From Candidatus Uhrbacteria bacterium (lineage in GTDB: Bacteria > Patescibacteriota > Patescibacteriia > JACQRZ01): a stretch of DNA of 32,331 nucleotides. A program made the position numbers and the translations under genes. Shown here one piece after another: positions 23,354-31,037 of the stretch. The stretch's first letter is position 1; the number at the start of each line of letters is the position of its first letter. The notes below the pieces were generated by a model, which was not told where the DNA came from, made no database searches, and was given only the letters and a program-made list of their open reading frames with translations. Location of the stretch: contig JACQRZ010000015.1 in assembly GCA_016206235.1 (NCBI GenBank), forward strand, positions 1 to 32,331, in the 5' to 3' direction.

Positions 23354-23382
23354 TCTAACCTAAACCATTCAATCCATAACCT
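23354..23382. repeat. Weak heptad-like array in the 29-nt gap
   Basis: AACC-type words at about 23357, 23363, 23371 and 23378 fall roughly in a 7-nt register (outer spacing 21 nt). The pattern is less regular than at the other loci. Confidence 0.4.
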
Positions 23383-24513
23383 ATGTTGATATCAACTAAG
23401 ATCAAAGTTGGATTGGGGATAGCTGGTTTAGGAGTGCTCGGTTTGATGTCGCCTGTATACGCTGGCGATCTCAACTGGAGCGCTGATACCCCTATCAGTG
23501 TTGGTGGTCAGAGTCTCACCATTCGATCAGGCTCAGAGGCAACCAACATGGTTGTTGGAACTTCAACCTTAACTGTAACAGTTGCTTCGGGAGATAGCTT
23601 TACTCTTGCTTCATCAGAGCGAAAAGCTTTTGTTACCAGTCCAAATATTGATGGAACCTGCACCTCATCTGAAAATGCTATAACCGTTACGGGGGCAAAC
23701 ACCGTTGTGATTACTCCTCAGGGGACTGTCTGTGTAAGGGCTGTTGCCGTAGTTGGCGGCGGCGGTTCAACACCTGCACCAGCTCCAACAGCACCCGCAC
23801 CTACCCCAACTCCAACAACAAAGCCTGCTCCAGCCCCAACTTCCACAACCACTTCAGCTCCAGCACCTACGCAAACACCAGCAGCACCAGTTGACCGCGC
23901 TGCGCAATTAACAGCAATTCTTGAAGAAGCAAAATCGATATCGGGTGTAAGTAAGGAATTGCCCAAGGCTATTGAAAAGGGCGTACTTACCCTCGAAGAA
24001 AAACTCTCGGTCTTAGAGGTTAAACCTACAGAGGTCGTGCTTAAAGTTATTGAAAAAGTTGTCCCCGAAACGGTAACTCGTGCAACCGCGGCAGTTGCCA
24101 CAAAGTTTATTGCCGATGGTACGCCCACAACCATGCAGCTTGGCGCAGGGGAGCGCGCAGGCGTTGTGAATAGTTACAAAGCGGCTTTTGGTAGCCTGCC
24201 TACAAACGAAGCAGAGTGGCAGGATGTTGTCAAAATCGCTAACGGACGTTTTCCAAGCCAAACAAACGCTGAGTCAGAAAAACGCGCAGAGCTTTCGTTT
24301 AAGACCATCTACAACCGCGCTCCAAATCGTAAGAGTCCCAATGATGACGCAGCAGTTGTGGTAATGGCCTATGGTTTGAGAACCGCAACTCGTAATATGC
24401 AAAGTGAGTCAGCAGCTATCAAGAGCTACAAGGCGATCTTCAAGAGAGCACCGGTTGCAGCCACTGCTTGGGATGCAGTTCGTGCTATAGCATATTCCGG
24501 AGCAAAACGATAG
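23383..24513 (+). CDS. Secreted protein with Pro/Ala/Thr linker and helical C-terminal repeats
   Basis: 376 residues. A signal peptide spans about 1-27 (GLGIAGLGVLGLMSPVYA). Next comes a small beta domain (about 28-125) with two cysteines that could form a disulphide (TCTSS and TVCVR), then a linker rich in Pro, Ala and Thr (about 130-168). The C-terminal region holds three related helical units: SYKAAFGSLPTNEAEWQDVV, SFKTIYNRAPNRKSPNDDAA and SYKAIFKRAPVAATAWDAVR, the last two followed by MAYG or IAYS. I do not have a family name for it. The order (beta domain, flexible linker, repeat domain) suggests a surface-displayed module anchored or bound through the C-terminus. A heptad-like gap of 29 nt precedes the gene and a terminator follows. 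Confidence 0.82.
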   Translation: MLISTKIKVGLGIAGLGVLGLMSPVYAGDLNWSADTPISVGGQSLTIRSGSEATNMVVGTSTLTVTVASGDSFTLASSERKAFVTSPNIDGTCTSSENAITVTGANTVVITPQGTVCVRAVAVVGGGGSTPAPAPTAPAPTPTPTTKPAPAPTSTTTSAPAPTQTPAAPVDRAAQLTAILEEAKSISGVSKELPKAIEKGVLTLEEKLSVLEVKPTEVVLKVIEKVVPETVTRATAAVATKFIADGTPTTMQLGAGERAGVVNSYKAAFGSLPTNEAEWQDVVKIANGRFPSQTNAESEKRAELSFKTIYNRAPNRKSPNDDAAVVVMAYGLRTATRNMQSESAAIKSYKAIFKRAPVAATAWDAVRAIAYSGAKR

Positions 24514-24525
24514 AAACACGGGAAT

Positions 24526-24582
24526 TGACATTCACAAGAATGTCATTAAGATACAACCAGCTTTTACGCTGGTTTTGTCTTT
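24526..24582 (+). terminator. Hairpin plus rho-independent terminator
   Basis: A perfect 8-bp hairpin (24526-24533 with 24538-24545) is followed by a second stem, AACCAGC (24555-24561) with GCTGGTT (24568-24574), and a T-rich run. The second is the terminator. The ATG of the next gene is only about 12 nt beyond it. Confidence 0.88.
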
Positions 24583-24594
24583 TATGCACATACT

Positions 24595-25293
24595 ATGACC
24601 GAACAACAACATAAAAAAAGATTTTTTTGGATCTATGCAATGATTCTTCTCATTCTTGCCCCCGTATTTACAAAAAGCATGCTTGACTATAATGAAACGC
24701 TTACTAAGGAAGTTGTTTCAGTAACTCTTACAAAAGAGCAGCGCGAGGAACTGCTCAAAGAAATACGCGAGGCGTCTGAAGAAGTAAAGAAAAGGAATGA
24801 TGATAAGAATTCAGCATATTTGAAACTTGGATCAGCATATGAGCGTATGGGGTATAGGGCAAAAGCTGTGTCTGCGTATAAAGAAGTGTTAGAAATGGAT
24901 ACTATGAACGTTTCCGCCCTTGTATCGCTTGCGAGTTTGCAAGAAAAAATGGAGCAAGAGGAGGAGGCAGAAAACAGCTATAAACGACTGGTAGAAATAC
25001 AACCAAATGCAAGAAATTATAATCTCTTGGCTGGATTTGTTTTGCAGAGAAAGAACGATGTCAGCTCCGCGCGGGCACTCTATTTAGAGGGGCTACAAAA
25101 AACAAATAGCGATACTCTTCTTATGAAATATTTTGCGAGTTTTCTTGAAAGTATTGGTGATCGATATGAAGCGTATTTGTACTGGGATGCTGTATATAGA
25201 AGAGAGTCTTCAAATACAGAAGTGAAAAATAATGTGGAGCGTTTGAAAGTAATAGAAGCTGATGTAATAAAGGCGACAGAGAAGGTGAAATAA
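24595..25293 (+). CDS. Membrane-anchored TPR protein
   Basis: 232 residues. One membrane helix lies at about 9-27 (FFWIYAMILLILAPVF), followed by a charged coil (about 45-72) and tetratricopeptide units: AYLKLGSAYERMGYRAKAVSAYKEVLEMDTMN (about 79-110), ALVSLASLQEKMEQEEEAENSYKRLVEIQPN (about 112-142), and weaker ones after that. It has the same plan as the protein at 19740-20432 but little residue identity by eye. It probably holds or organises other envelope proteins. Because a terminator stands just before it, it needs its own promoter; I do not see one that fits well. Confidence 0.85.
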   Translation: MTEQQHKKRFFWIYAMILLILAPVFTKSMLDYNETLTKEVVSVTLTKEQREELLKEIREASEEVKKRNDDKNSAYLKLGSAYERMGYRAKAVSAYKEVLEMDTMNVSALVSLASLQEKMEQEEEAENSYKRLVEIQPNARNYNLLAGFVLQRKNDVSSARALYLEGLQKTNSDTLLMKYFASFLESIGDRYEAYLYWDAVYRRESSNTEVKNNVERLKVIEADVIKATEKVK

Positions 25294-25298
25294 GCTAG

Positions 25299-25325
25299 TA
25301 ACGAGTAACGGGTAACGAGTAATTG
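25299..25325. repeat. Intergenic heptad array, single (TAACGAG units)
   Basis: TAAC at 25299, 25306 and 25313 and TAAT at 25320 are exactly 7 nt apart. The unit TAACGAG is shared with the array at 29890-29924. A second, looser heptad run (ATTGAAA-like, about 25322-25349) continues into the promoter of the next gene. Confidence 0.8.
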
Positions 25326-25328
25326 AAA

Positions 25329-25357
25329 TTGGATATTAAGTATTGAAATGCTATACT
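25329..25357 (+). promoter_or_regulatory. Extended -10 promoter for the subtilase gene (leaderless)
   Basis: TTGGAT (25329-25334), a 17-nt spacer and TATACT (25352-25357) preceded by TGC (extended -10). The ATG at 25364 is 7 nt after the -10 box, so the mRNA should start at the A of the ATG or next to it. Confidence 0.75.
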
Positions 25358-25363
25358 TTATTC

Positions 25364-27430
25364 ATGATAAAGAGAGGTAAACCTTTTCGTTTTTGTAGTA
25401 TTTTACTCACCCTTGCTATGTCGGTTGGGTGGTTTTTTAGCGCATTTCAGAACGTCTATGCGGCCCAGGTTGTCCCTAATGATCCATTATTTCCTAAACA
25501 GACATACTTAACGGAAATGAATGTTCCGGATGCATGGCAGTTCACAACCGGATCAGCGCAAACCGTGGTTGCCGTGCTTGATTCTGGTGTTGATATGTAT
25601 CATCCTGATCTCCGCGCAAACATTTGGACAAACGTCGGAGAAATTCCTGGTGATGGCATTGATAATGATAACAATAGCTATATTGATGATGTTAACGGCT
25701 GGGATTTTATTACCGAAACGCCAGATCCCACACCGAAGTTTAGCGATGATTTTATTGTTGCAGGCGTGCATCATGGCACATTGATTTCCGGGGCCATTGC
25801 AGCTGCAGGTAATAACGGGCTGGGCATCACCGGTATTTCATGGAGATCAAAAATTCTGCCATTGCGCGTGCTCGATAGCAATGGCGAAGGCGATGTGGTA
25901 ACGGTTGTGCAGGCGATTAACTATGCGATTGCTAAAAAAGTAGACGTCATTAATCTCAGTTTTGTTGGCGAGACCGATAGCTCGTATTTACGAGAGGCGA
26001 TCAAGCGTGCGACAGACGCCAATATTGTGGTCGTTGCAGCATCTGGCAACGATTCCGTTCATCGTACAGGAAATAATACAAATACAAAACCCTTTTACCC
26101 TGGCTGCTATAGCCTTTCCAACCCGAGCCTCATCAGTGTCGCATCGCTTGACCACGATGGTGTCAAGGCGAAATTTTCAAACTTTGGTAATTGCATCACT
26201 CTTTCAGCGCCGGGTGTTGAATTTCAGTCAACCCAGGTTGTTCGGTATGATAGAGTAGGATTTGATACCTATTACGGCAGCGGGTGGTCGGGCACATCAC
26301 TTTCAACCGCAACAGTATCTGGTGTTGTTGCGCTCATGCGTTCGATCGATCCTCAACTGAAATCAAAACGCGCTGTGAGTATTTTGAAAGAAACGTGTGA
26401 CTCAATCGAGTTTATTAACTTTAGTTATATTGGGCAGTTGGGATGCGGACGAGTGAACGCGGCACGAGCAGTTGCGCAGGTAGTTACGGAAGCTCAAGTG
26501 AAGAATCCGTCAAATCCCCTATGGAATACATCGGGCACTATTGTCGTCTCGTCTGGAGATGGAAAGCGGCCATTTCAGTTTTTTGATAACAACGGCGCGA
26601 AGCGAACTGATCTCAAAACTACCTTTCTCCCATTTTCGCACACACGCTCATCATTTGCCGTCTACACTGGAATTGCCGGGCAGTTGTATTTGGCAGCACC
26701 CGCGCAGGGAGGCGAACCGTTAGTCAGATTCTACGACAGTAGTTTTACAAAAGTGTATGAGTTCTTGGCATTCGATAAACGATTCCGAGGAGGCGTATCA
26801 TTGGCGGTTGGCGATGTCGACGGCGATGGCATCAATGAGATCGTTGTCGCGGCAGGAGCAGGCGGAGGACCGCACGTGAAAATTTTTGATTCATTCGGAA
26901 ATCTTAAGGGACAATTTTTTGCCTATCACGATTCATTTCGTGGCGGTTTGCGCGTAGCCGTGGGGGATGTTAATAGCGATGGTGTAGCTGAAATTATCAC
27001 AACACCAATAAAAGATATCTTAGGCGATGTGCGAGTATTTACGAGTAAGGGGCATCTTGTAACACAATTTTTTGCCTACGGCATAGGACGAAATGCGCGC
27101 AGTGCTGAGGTTCGTATCGGTGATTTGCTTGGAGATGGAACGAACTCTATTATTACCTCGACAGTGTCTGATGGGGGAGAGGTGCGCATTTTTAACTCCA
27201 TTGGACAGTTTAAAAAATCATTCTTTCCTTACGGTACGTCGTATAGAAATGGCATTTCACTTGCGGTAGGTGATTTGAATCAGGATCACACGGCCGAAAT
27301 TGTCGTTGCGCCCGTTCGCAATGCGGGGCCGCATGTAAGGATGTATAACGGCGACGGACGATTGCTGGGCCAATTTTTTGCCTATGAGAAAAAATATCGA
27401 ACAGGAATACAGGTGCATGTTATACAGTAA
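25364..27430 (+). CDS. Secreted subtilisin-like (S8) protease with FG-GAP-type beta-propeller
   Basis: 688 residues from ATG at 25364; a TTG seven codons upstream overlaps the promoter and is rejected. A signal peptide spans about 1-34 (cleavage near VYA-AQ). The S8 domain (about 45-385) has Asp73 in VLDSGVD, His137 in VHHGTLISG, Asn229 in ASGND and Ser312 in SGTSLSTATVSG, so the triad is complete, though the usual Pro after the Ser motif is Thr. GDGIDNDNNSYIDDVNGWDF (about 96-115) is a calcium-type loop. There is no inhibitor prodomain. The C-terminal half (about 415-688) holds about four propeller blades with AVGDVDGDGINEIVVA and GGGPHVKIFD motifs. It probably processes surface or extracellular proteins; the propeller may bind a surface partner. 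Confidence 0.93.
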   Translation: MIKRGKPFRFCSILLTLAMSVGWFFSAFQNVYAAQVVPNDPLFPKQTYLTEMNVPDAWQFTTGSAQTVVAVLDSGVDMYHPDLRANIWTNVGEIPGDGIDNDNNSYIDDVNGWDFITETPDPTPKFSDDFIVAGVHHGTLISGAIAAAGNNGLGITGISWRSKILPLRVLDSNGEGDVVTVVQAINYAIAKKVDVINLSFVGETDSSYLREAIKRATDANIVVVAASGNDSVHRTGNNTNTKPFYPGCYSLSNPSLISVASLDHDGVKAKFSNFGNCITLSAPGVEFQSTQVVRYDRVGFDTYYGSGWSGTSLSTATVSGVVALMRSIDPQLKSKRAVSILKETCDSIEFINFSYIGQLGCGRVNAARAVAQVVTEAQVKNPSNPLWNTSGTIVVSSGDGKRPFQFFDNNGAKRTDLKTTFLPFSHTRSSFAVYTGIAGQLYLAAPAQGGEPLVRFYDSSFTKVYEFLAFDKRFRGGVSLAVGDVDGDGINEIVVAAGAGGGPHVKIFDSFGNLKGQFFAYHDSFRGGLRVAVGDVNSDGVAEIITTPIKDILGDVRVFTSKGHLVTQFFAYGIGRNARSAEVRIGDLLGDGTNSIITSTVSDGGEVRIFNSIGQFKKSFFPYGTSYRNGISLAVGDLNQDHTAEIVVAPVRNAGPHVRMYNGDGRLLGQFFAYEKKYRTGIQVHVIQ

Positions 27431-27504
27431 AGGTTAGAAGGTTGTTAGGTTAGTAGGTTCATAGGAGCCTGCTAACCTTCTAACCTCTTAACCTTTAAAC
27501 CTAC
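27431..27504. repeat. Intergenic octad array pair (AGGTTNNN units)
   Basis: AGGTT occurs at 27431, 27439, 27447 and 27455, and AACCT at 27474, 27482, 27490 and 27498, all 8 nt apart, with three variable bases between. The pair fills the complete gap between the subtilase stop and the epimerase ATG. Confidence 0.92.
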
Positions 27505-27507
27505 AGT

Positions 27508-28536
27508 ATGCTGCAACCAAAAGGTGCCGGACGCCCGAATGTGCTTGTTATCGGCGGAGCCGGATTTGTCGGCTCAAACCTCTGCGAATTTTTGCTTGAG
27601 CGCTATAACGTGATTTGTGTTGATAATTTTTTTTCGGGAAAAGAGCAAAATATCGACACGCTGCTTTCACAGCCACATTTTGAATTTATCCGCCACGATA
27701 TCACTGAAAAGCTTGATTTTAAGAATAGTTCCTCGCTCGAGCGTTTTAATGTGGCATTTACTGGCATCCAATACGTCTATTACTGTGCAAGTCCGTCAAA
27801 TCCAACGTTCTTTTTAAAAGCTCCGCTTGAGCTTCTCATGGCAAACTCGGTTGGGGTAAAAAACGCCCTTGATATCGCTCTTTCGTATCGAGCGCGGTTT
27901 ATTCTTGTATCGGACGCATTGGTGTATGGTTCATTGGTTCACCAAAAACCCTCGGAAGACATGGCAGGAGTTGTTGAGCATTCGGATCCGTTGCGGATTT
28001 CCATTCAGGGCAAGCTTTTTGCAGAAAGTCTAGCAGAAAGCTATCAGAAGTTGTACGATCTCGAGGTTTTTATTGTGCGACTTGGAACATCGTATGGCCC
28101 GCGCATGCATCTGGATGACTCGCGATTTGTTCCATTTCTTGCTACCCGATGTTTGCAAAATGAATCGTATACCATTTCAGATGAGATACGCGTTGGTTCG
28201 TATTTGTATATATCAGATGTTGTTGATGCGTTGGAAAAGATTGCGCTTGCAGAAAATAGTTTTTGCGTTTATAATCTTGGCCACGGTTCTGGATATTCCG
28301 TTCAGGAGGTTGTGCAGAGCCTTGCCACGCTAACCGGCACTCATGCGCAATTCAGTCTCGGAAAGCCTGAAGCCTCCGATGCGACTCTGCAGTACGCATG
28401 GCAGGCGCAAACCGCTGAAATGAATATTGAAAAAATAAAAACGGAGCTGGGATGGTTTCCTGTAGTACTTCTTGATGACGGGCTTGAAAAAACGATTGAC
28501 TACATGAAATCCTTGCGAAACGTCCGAGTCCACTAA
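27508..28536 (+). CDS. NAD-dependent epimerase/dehydratase homologue lacking the catalytic Tyr
   Basis: 342 residues, extended SDR family, closest by motif to UDP-glucuronate decarboxylase and dTDP-glucose dehydratase types. The Rossmann motif GGAGFVGS (16-23), the VDNFFSG segment (38-44), HDI (63-65), CASPSNP (93-99) and the later LGTSYGP are conserved. The catalytic YxxxK is altered: Lys169 is present but the Tyr position (165) is Ser in RISIQGK. The upstream S-T/S-x-x-VYG motif reads SDALVYG (135-141), so the usual Thr/Ser is Asp. The fold and cofactor site look intact, but standard SDR chemistry is doubtful. It could be a nucleotide-sugar binding or regulatory protein, or use other residues. 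The N-terminus before the Rossmann motif is short and normal. Confidence 0.85.
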   Translation: MLQPKGAGRPNVLVIGGAGFVGSNLCEFLLERYNVICVDNFFSGKEQNIDTLLSQPHFEFIRHDITEKLDFKNSSSLERFNVAFTGIQYVYYCASPSNPTFFLKAPLELLMANSVGVKNALDIALSYRARFILVSDALVYGSLVHQKPSEDMAGVVEHSDPLRISIQGKLFAESLAESYQKLYDLEVFIVRLGTSYGPRMHLDDSRFVPFLATRCLQNESYTISDEIRVGSYLYISDVVDALEKIALAENSFCVYNLGHGSGYSVQEVVQSLATLTGTHAQFSLGKPEASDATLQYAWQAQTAEMNIEKIKTELGWFPVVLLDDGLEKTIDYMKSLRNVRVH

Positions 28537-28542
28537 TGAATG

Positions 28543-28615
28543 AGTGAAAAGTGAAGAGTGATAAGCGAAAAGGAATTGAACACTCTGCACTTAACACTCT
28601 GCACTTAACACTCAT
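28543..28615. repeat. Intergenic heptad array pair (AGTGNNN units), epimerase-HtrA gap
   Basis: AGTG at 28543, 28550 and 28557 (AGCG at 28564) and CACT at 28581, 28588, 28595, 28602 and 28609 are exactly 7 nt apart. The right array alternates two unit types (CACTCTG and CACTTAA). The element fills the whole gap and shares its vocabulary with 2547-2611 and 4615-4676. Confidence 0.92.
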
Positions 28616-28621
28616 AAAGAT

Positions 28622-29899
28622 ATGATGGATCACATTCTTCATACGCAGGAAGGGGAACATCATCACAATAAAACAAAAACTCCTTCTCTTTCCACTCGTA
28701 TTCTTATAAGCCTTCTTGTCGGAGGTATTGCAGGTATTGGCGGTGGTATTGCTGGCACCATACTTGCCCCCAAGGTGTTTCATCAATTATCAAAACCTGG
28801 TGCGCCACTGGAAGGCAACACCTTTCTTAAAGTATCTGAGGATTCGGCGACTATTGATGTGGTGAAAAAAGCAGCACCTTCGGTGGTGAGTATTATGGTT
28901 TCGAAAGATCTTTCAAAAATATATGGTCGCACGGGCGTCAATATTTTTCCCTTTGACAGTTTTTTTGACTTGGATTTTCCATTTCAGTTTCGGACTACCC
29001 CGCAAGGCAATGGAGAGGGGCAAAAACAGCAAATAGGTGGCGGTTCCGGATTTATCATCTCGTCCGATGGCATGATCCTCACAAATAAGCATGTCGTGGG
29101 AGATGCTGACGCCGATTATTCTGTTATCACCAATGACGGTAAAGAATACGCTGCAAAAGTGATTGCCAAAGACCCGGTGAACGATTTAGCAATTGTAAAA
29201 ATAGATGCGAAAAATGTGCCAGCGCTTGAGCTTGGGGATTCGAATTCCATACAAATCGGACAGACAGTTATTGCTATTGGCAATTCACTTGGCGAGTATA
29301 GCAATACCGTAACGCGTGGCGTGATCTCGGGCATTAACCGTGTGGTTACCGCAGCAGACGGTAGCGGCGCTATCGAGACACTTCAAGAAGCTATCCAAAC
29401 AGATGCCGCAATTAACCCAGGCAATTCCGGCGGCCCATTACTTAACTTAACGGGGCAGGTTATTGCTATTAACACGGCGATTAACCGATCAGGCCAGTCG
29501 ATTGGCTTTGCGCTTCCGATTAATGTTGCAAAACGTTCGGTGGAGAGCGTTAAAAAGTTTGGTAAAATCATTCGACCATGGCTTGGTGTGCGATATGTAC
29601 TGATTGACGACGAACTTGCACGAAAGAATAATCTCTCTGTTACGTATGGCGCATTGATTGTAGGTAATCCTCAAAAAAAAGAACTCTCTGTTATCCCAAA
29701 CAGTCCGGCAGACAAGGCAGGCTTGCAAGATGGTGATATCATTTTAGAACTCCAAGGCCTGCGAATTTCTCGTGAACATGCGCTTGCAAACGCCATTACT
29801 CAGCATTCACCTGGTGATGAAGTAAAACTCAAAATACTCTCGAAGGGAAAAGAAAAAACAGTAAAAGTAAAATTGGAAGAATTTAAAAGTAACGAGTAA
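28622..29899 (+). CDS. HtrA/DegP-like serine protease with one PDZ domain
   Basis: 425 residues. A cytoplasmic, His-rich N-terminus precedes one membrane helix (about 26-50, glycine rich). The trypsin-like domain has His157 in LTNKHVVGDA, Asp188 in DPVNDLAIVKI and Ser269 in NPGNSGGPLL, a complete triad. One PDZ domain follows at about 325-415 (GLQDGDIILELQGLRI). This is the architecture of membrane-anchored envelope quality-control proteases. The gene follows the epimerase homologue after an AGTGNNN array. Its last residues and stop codon (29897-29899) are read from a TAACGAG array. An in-frame ATG one codon later (28625) is an alternative start. Confidence 0.96.
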   Translation: MMDHILHTQEGEHHHNKTKTPSLSTRILISLLVGGIAGIGGGIAGTILAPKVFHQLSKPGAPLEGNTFLKVSEDSATIDVVKKAAPSVVSIMVSKDLSKIYGRTGVNIFPFDSFFDLDFPFQFRTTPQGNGEGQKQQIGGGSGFIISSDGMILTNKHVVGDADADYSVITNDGKEYAAKVIAKDPVNDLAIVKIDAKNVPALELGDSNSIQIGQTVIAIGNSLGEYSNTVTRGVISGINRVVTAADGSGAIETLQEAIQTDAAINPGNSGGPLLNLTGQVIAINTAINRSGQSIGFALPINVAKRSVESVKKFGKIIRPWLGVRYVLIDDELARKNNLSVTYGALIVGNPQKKELSVIPNSPADKAGLQDGDIILELQGLRISREHALANAITQHSPGDEVKLKILSKGKEKTVKVKLEEFKSNE

Positions 29900-29924
29900 C
29901 GAGGAGCTAATAACTAGTAATATA
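29890..29924. repeat. Heptad array (TAACGAG units) across the HtrA stop and prfB leader
   Basis: TAAC at 29890, 29897 and 29911 and TAAT at 29918 lie in a 7-nt register (the unit at 29904 has diverged). The HtrA stop codon is the TAA of the second unit. The array ends 2 nt before the prfB ATG at 29926. The TAACGAG unit also occurs at 25299-25319. Confidence 0.8.
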
Positions 29925-29925
29925 T

Positions 29926-31006
29926 ATGTCTGATATCAAATCATCATTGGCAGAACTTACAGAGAAAGTGCTCCAAGTGCGGAGGTTTCTTTGACATTGA
30001 AAAGAAACGCGCATCAGTCGTGGAATACGAAGCCCTCATGCAAGAGATTGGTTTTTGGAATGATACGGCAAAAGCAAAAAAAATCGCGACAGCGTTAGCC
30101 CAATTGCGAGAGGAAGTAGGCGCATGGGATCGCCTGTTTTCTGATATTCAAAATCTTGAAGAGGTATGCGCTGATGGAGACCAAGAGTTTTCACAAGAAA
30201 TTGAAAAAGAGTTTGAGAACGTTCAAAAGCGTTTTAGCGAGCTTGAGTTTGAAGCGCTCTTTGCCGGCCAGTACGATGCAAACAATGCAATCGTAGCATT
30301 GCATGCTGGCACGGGCGGCGTTGACGCAATGGACTGGACCGAAATGCTCGCGCGCATGTACGCGCGTTTCTGCGAAAAGATGAAGTGGAAGGTAAAAATA
30401 CTTGATGAGCAGCGAGGAGGGGAAGCAGGAATCAAAACAATTACCTTTGAGGTGATCGGAAGGCATGCATATGGACATCTCAAAGCCGAGCATGGCGTGC
30501 ATCGTTTGGTGCGCATATCACCATTTGATGCAGAGGGCATGCGCCATACGTCATTCGCGCTTGTCGAGGTTATTCCAGATATGGGGAGCGCCAAAGAGAT
30601 CGAAGTGCGGCCTGAAGATGTACGTATTGATGTGTTTCGTGCGTCCGGCCATGGCGGTCAGAGCGTGAATACGACCGATTCAGCGGTGCGCATTACACAT
30701 CTTCCAACAGGCATTGTCGTGTCGTGTCAAAATGAGCGATCGCAGCTACAAAATAAGGAAACAGCATTGCGGTACCTCAAAAGCAAACTCCAGAAGCTCG
30801 CTGAGTCAAACACCGAAGAAGAAAAAAAGGCTCTGCGTGGAAGTTACAGTGAGGCCGCATGGGGCAATCAGATACGTTCCTATGTGCTGAATCCGTATCG
30901 TTTGGTAAAAGATCATCGTACACACCACGAGACACAGGATGTGCAAGGAGTGCTAGACGGTGAGATTTTGCCATTTATAGAGACTTTTTTGCGAACAAGA
31001 GTTTAG
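29926..31006 (+). CDS. prfB: Peptide chain release factor 2 with programmed +1 frameshift
   Basis: The gene is read as 29926-29991 joined to 29993-31006, about 359 residues. The first frame (MSDIKSSLAELTEKVLQVRRFL) meets UGA at 29992-29994; after a +1 shift at CTT-T the frame continues DIEKKRASVVEYEALMQEIGFW, the normal RF2 N-terminus. The stop-recognition motif SPF lies in the RISPFDAEGMRHTSF stretch, and the peptidyl-transferase motif GGQ in SGHGGQSVN. RF2 releases proteins at UAA and UGA. Reading only the second frame from the GTG at 30020 would remove the first 31 residues. The presence of RF2 shows that UGA is a stop codon in this organism, unlike in the Gracilibacteria and Absconditabacteria. 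Confidence 0.97.
29981..29994 (+). promoter_or_regulatory. prfB recoding site
   Basis: GGAGG (29981-29985), TTT, then CTT TGA with C following at 29995. The internal Shine-Dalgarno-like GGAGG three bases before the CTTTGAC slippery site is the classical RF2 autoregulatory frameshift signal: low RF2 makes the ribosome pause at UGA and shift. Confidence 0.95.
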
Positions 31007-31020
31007 GGATCAGCAAAGTA

Positions 31021-31029
31021 TGATATACT
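31021..31029 (+). promoter_or_regulatory. Extended -10 promoter for the D,D-carboxypeptidase gene (leaderless)
   Basis: TGATATACT (31021-31029) is a TGN-extended TATACT box. No good -35 is seen at 17 nt upstream. The ATG at 31038 follows after 8 nt, so the mRNA should begin within one or two bases of the start codon. Confidence 0.65.
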
Positions 31030-31037
31030 AAAAAAAC

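Noticed and set aside
30020..31006. prfB as a shorter gene starting at GTG 30020
   Set aside because: This drops the conserved first 31 residues; the upstream frame with the CTTTGAC slippery site explains the true start.
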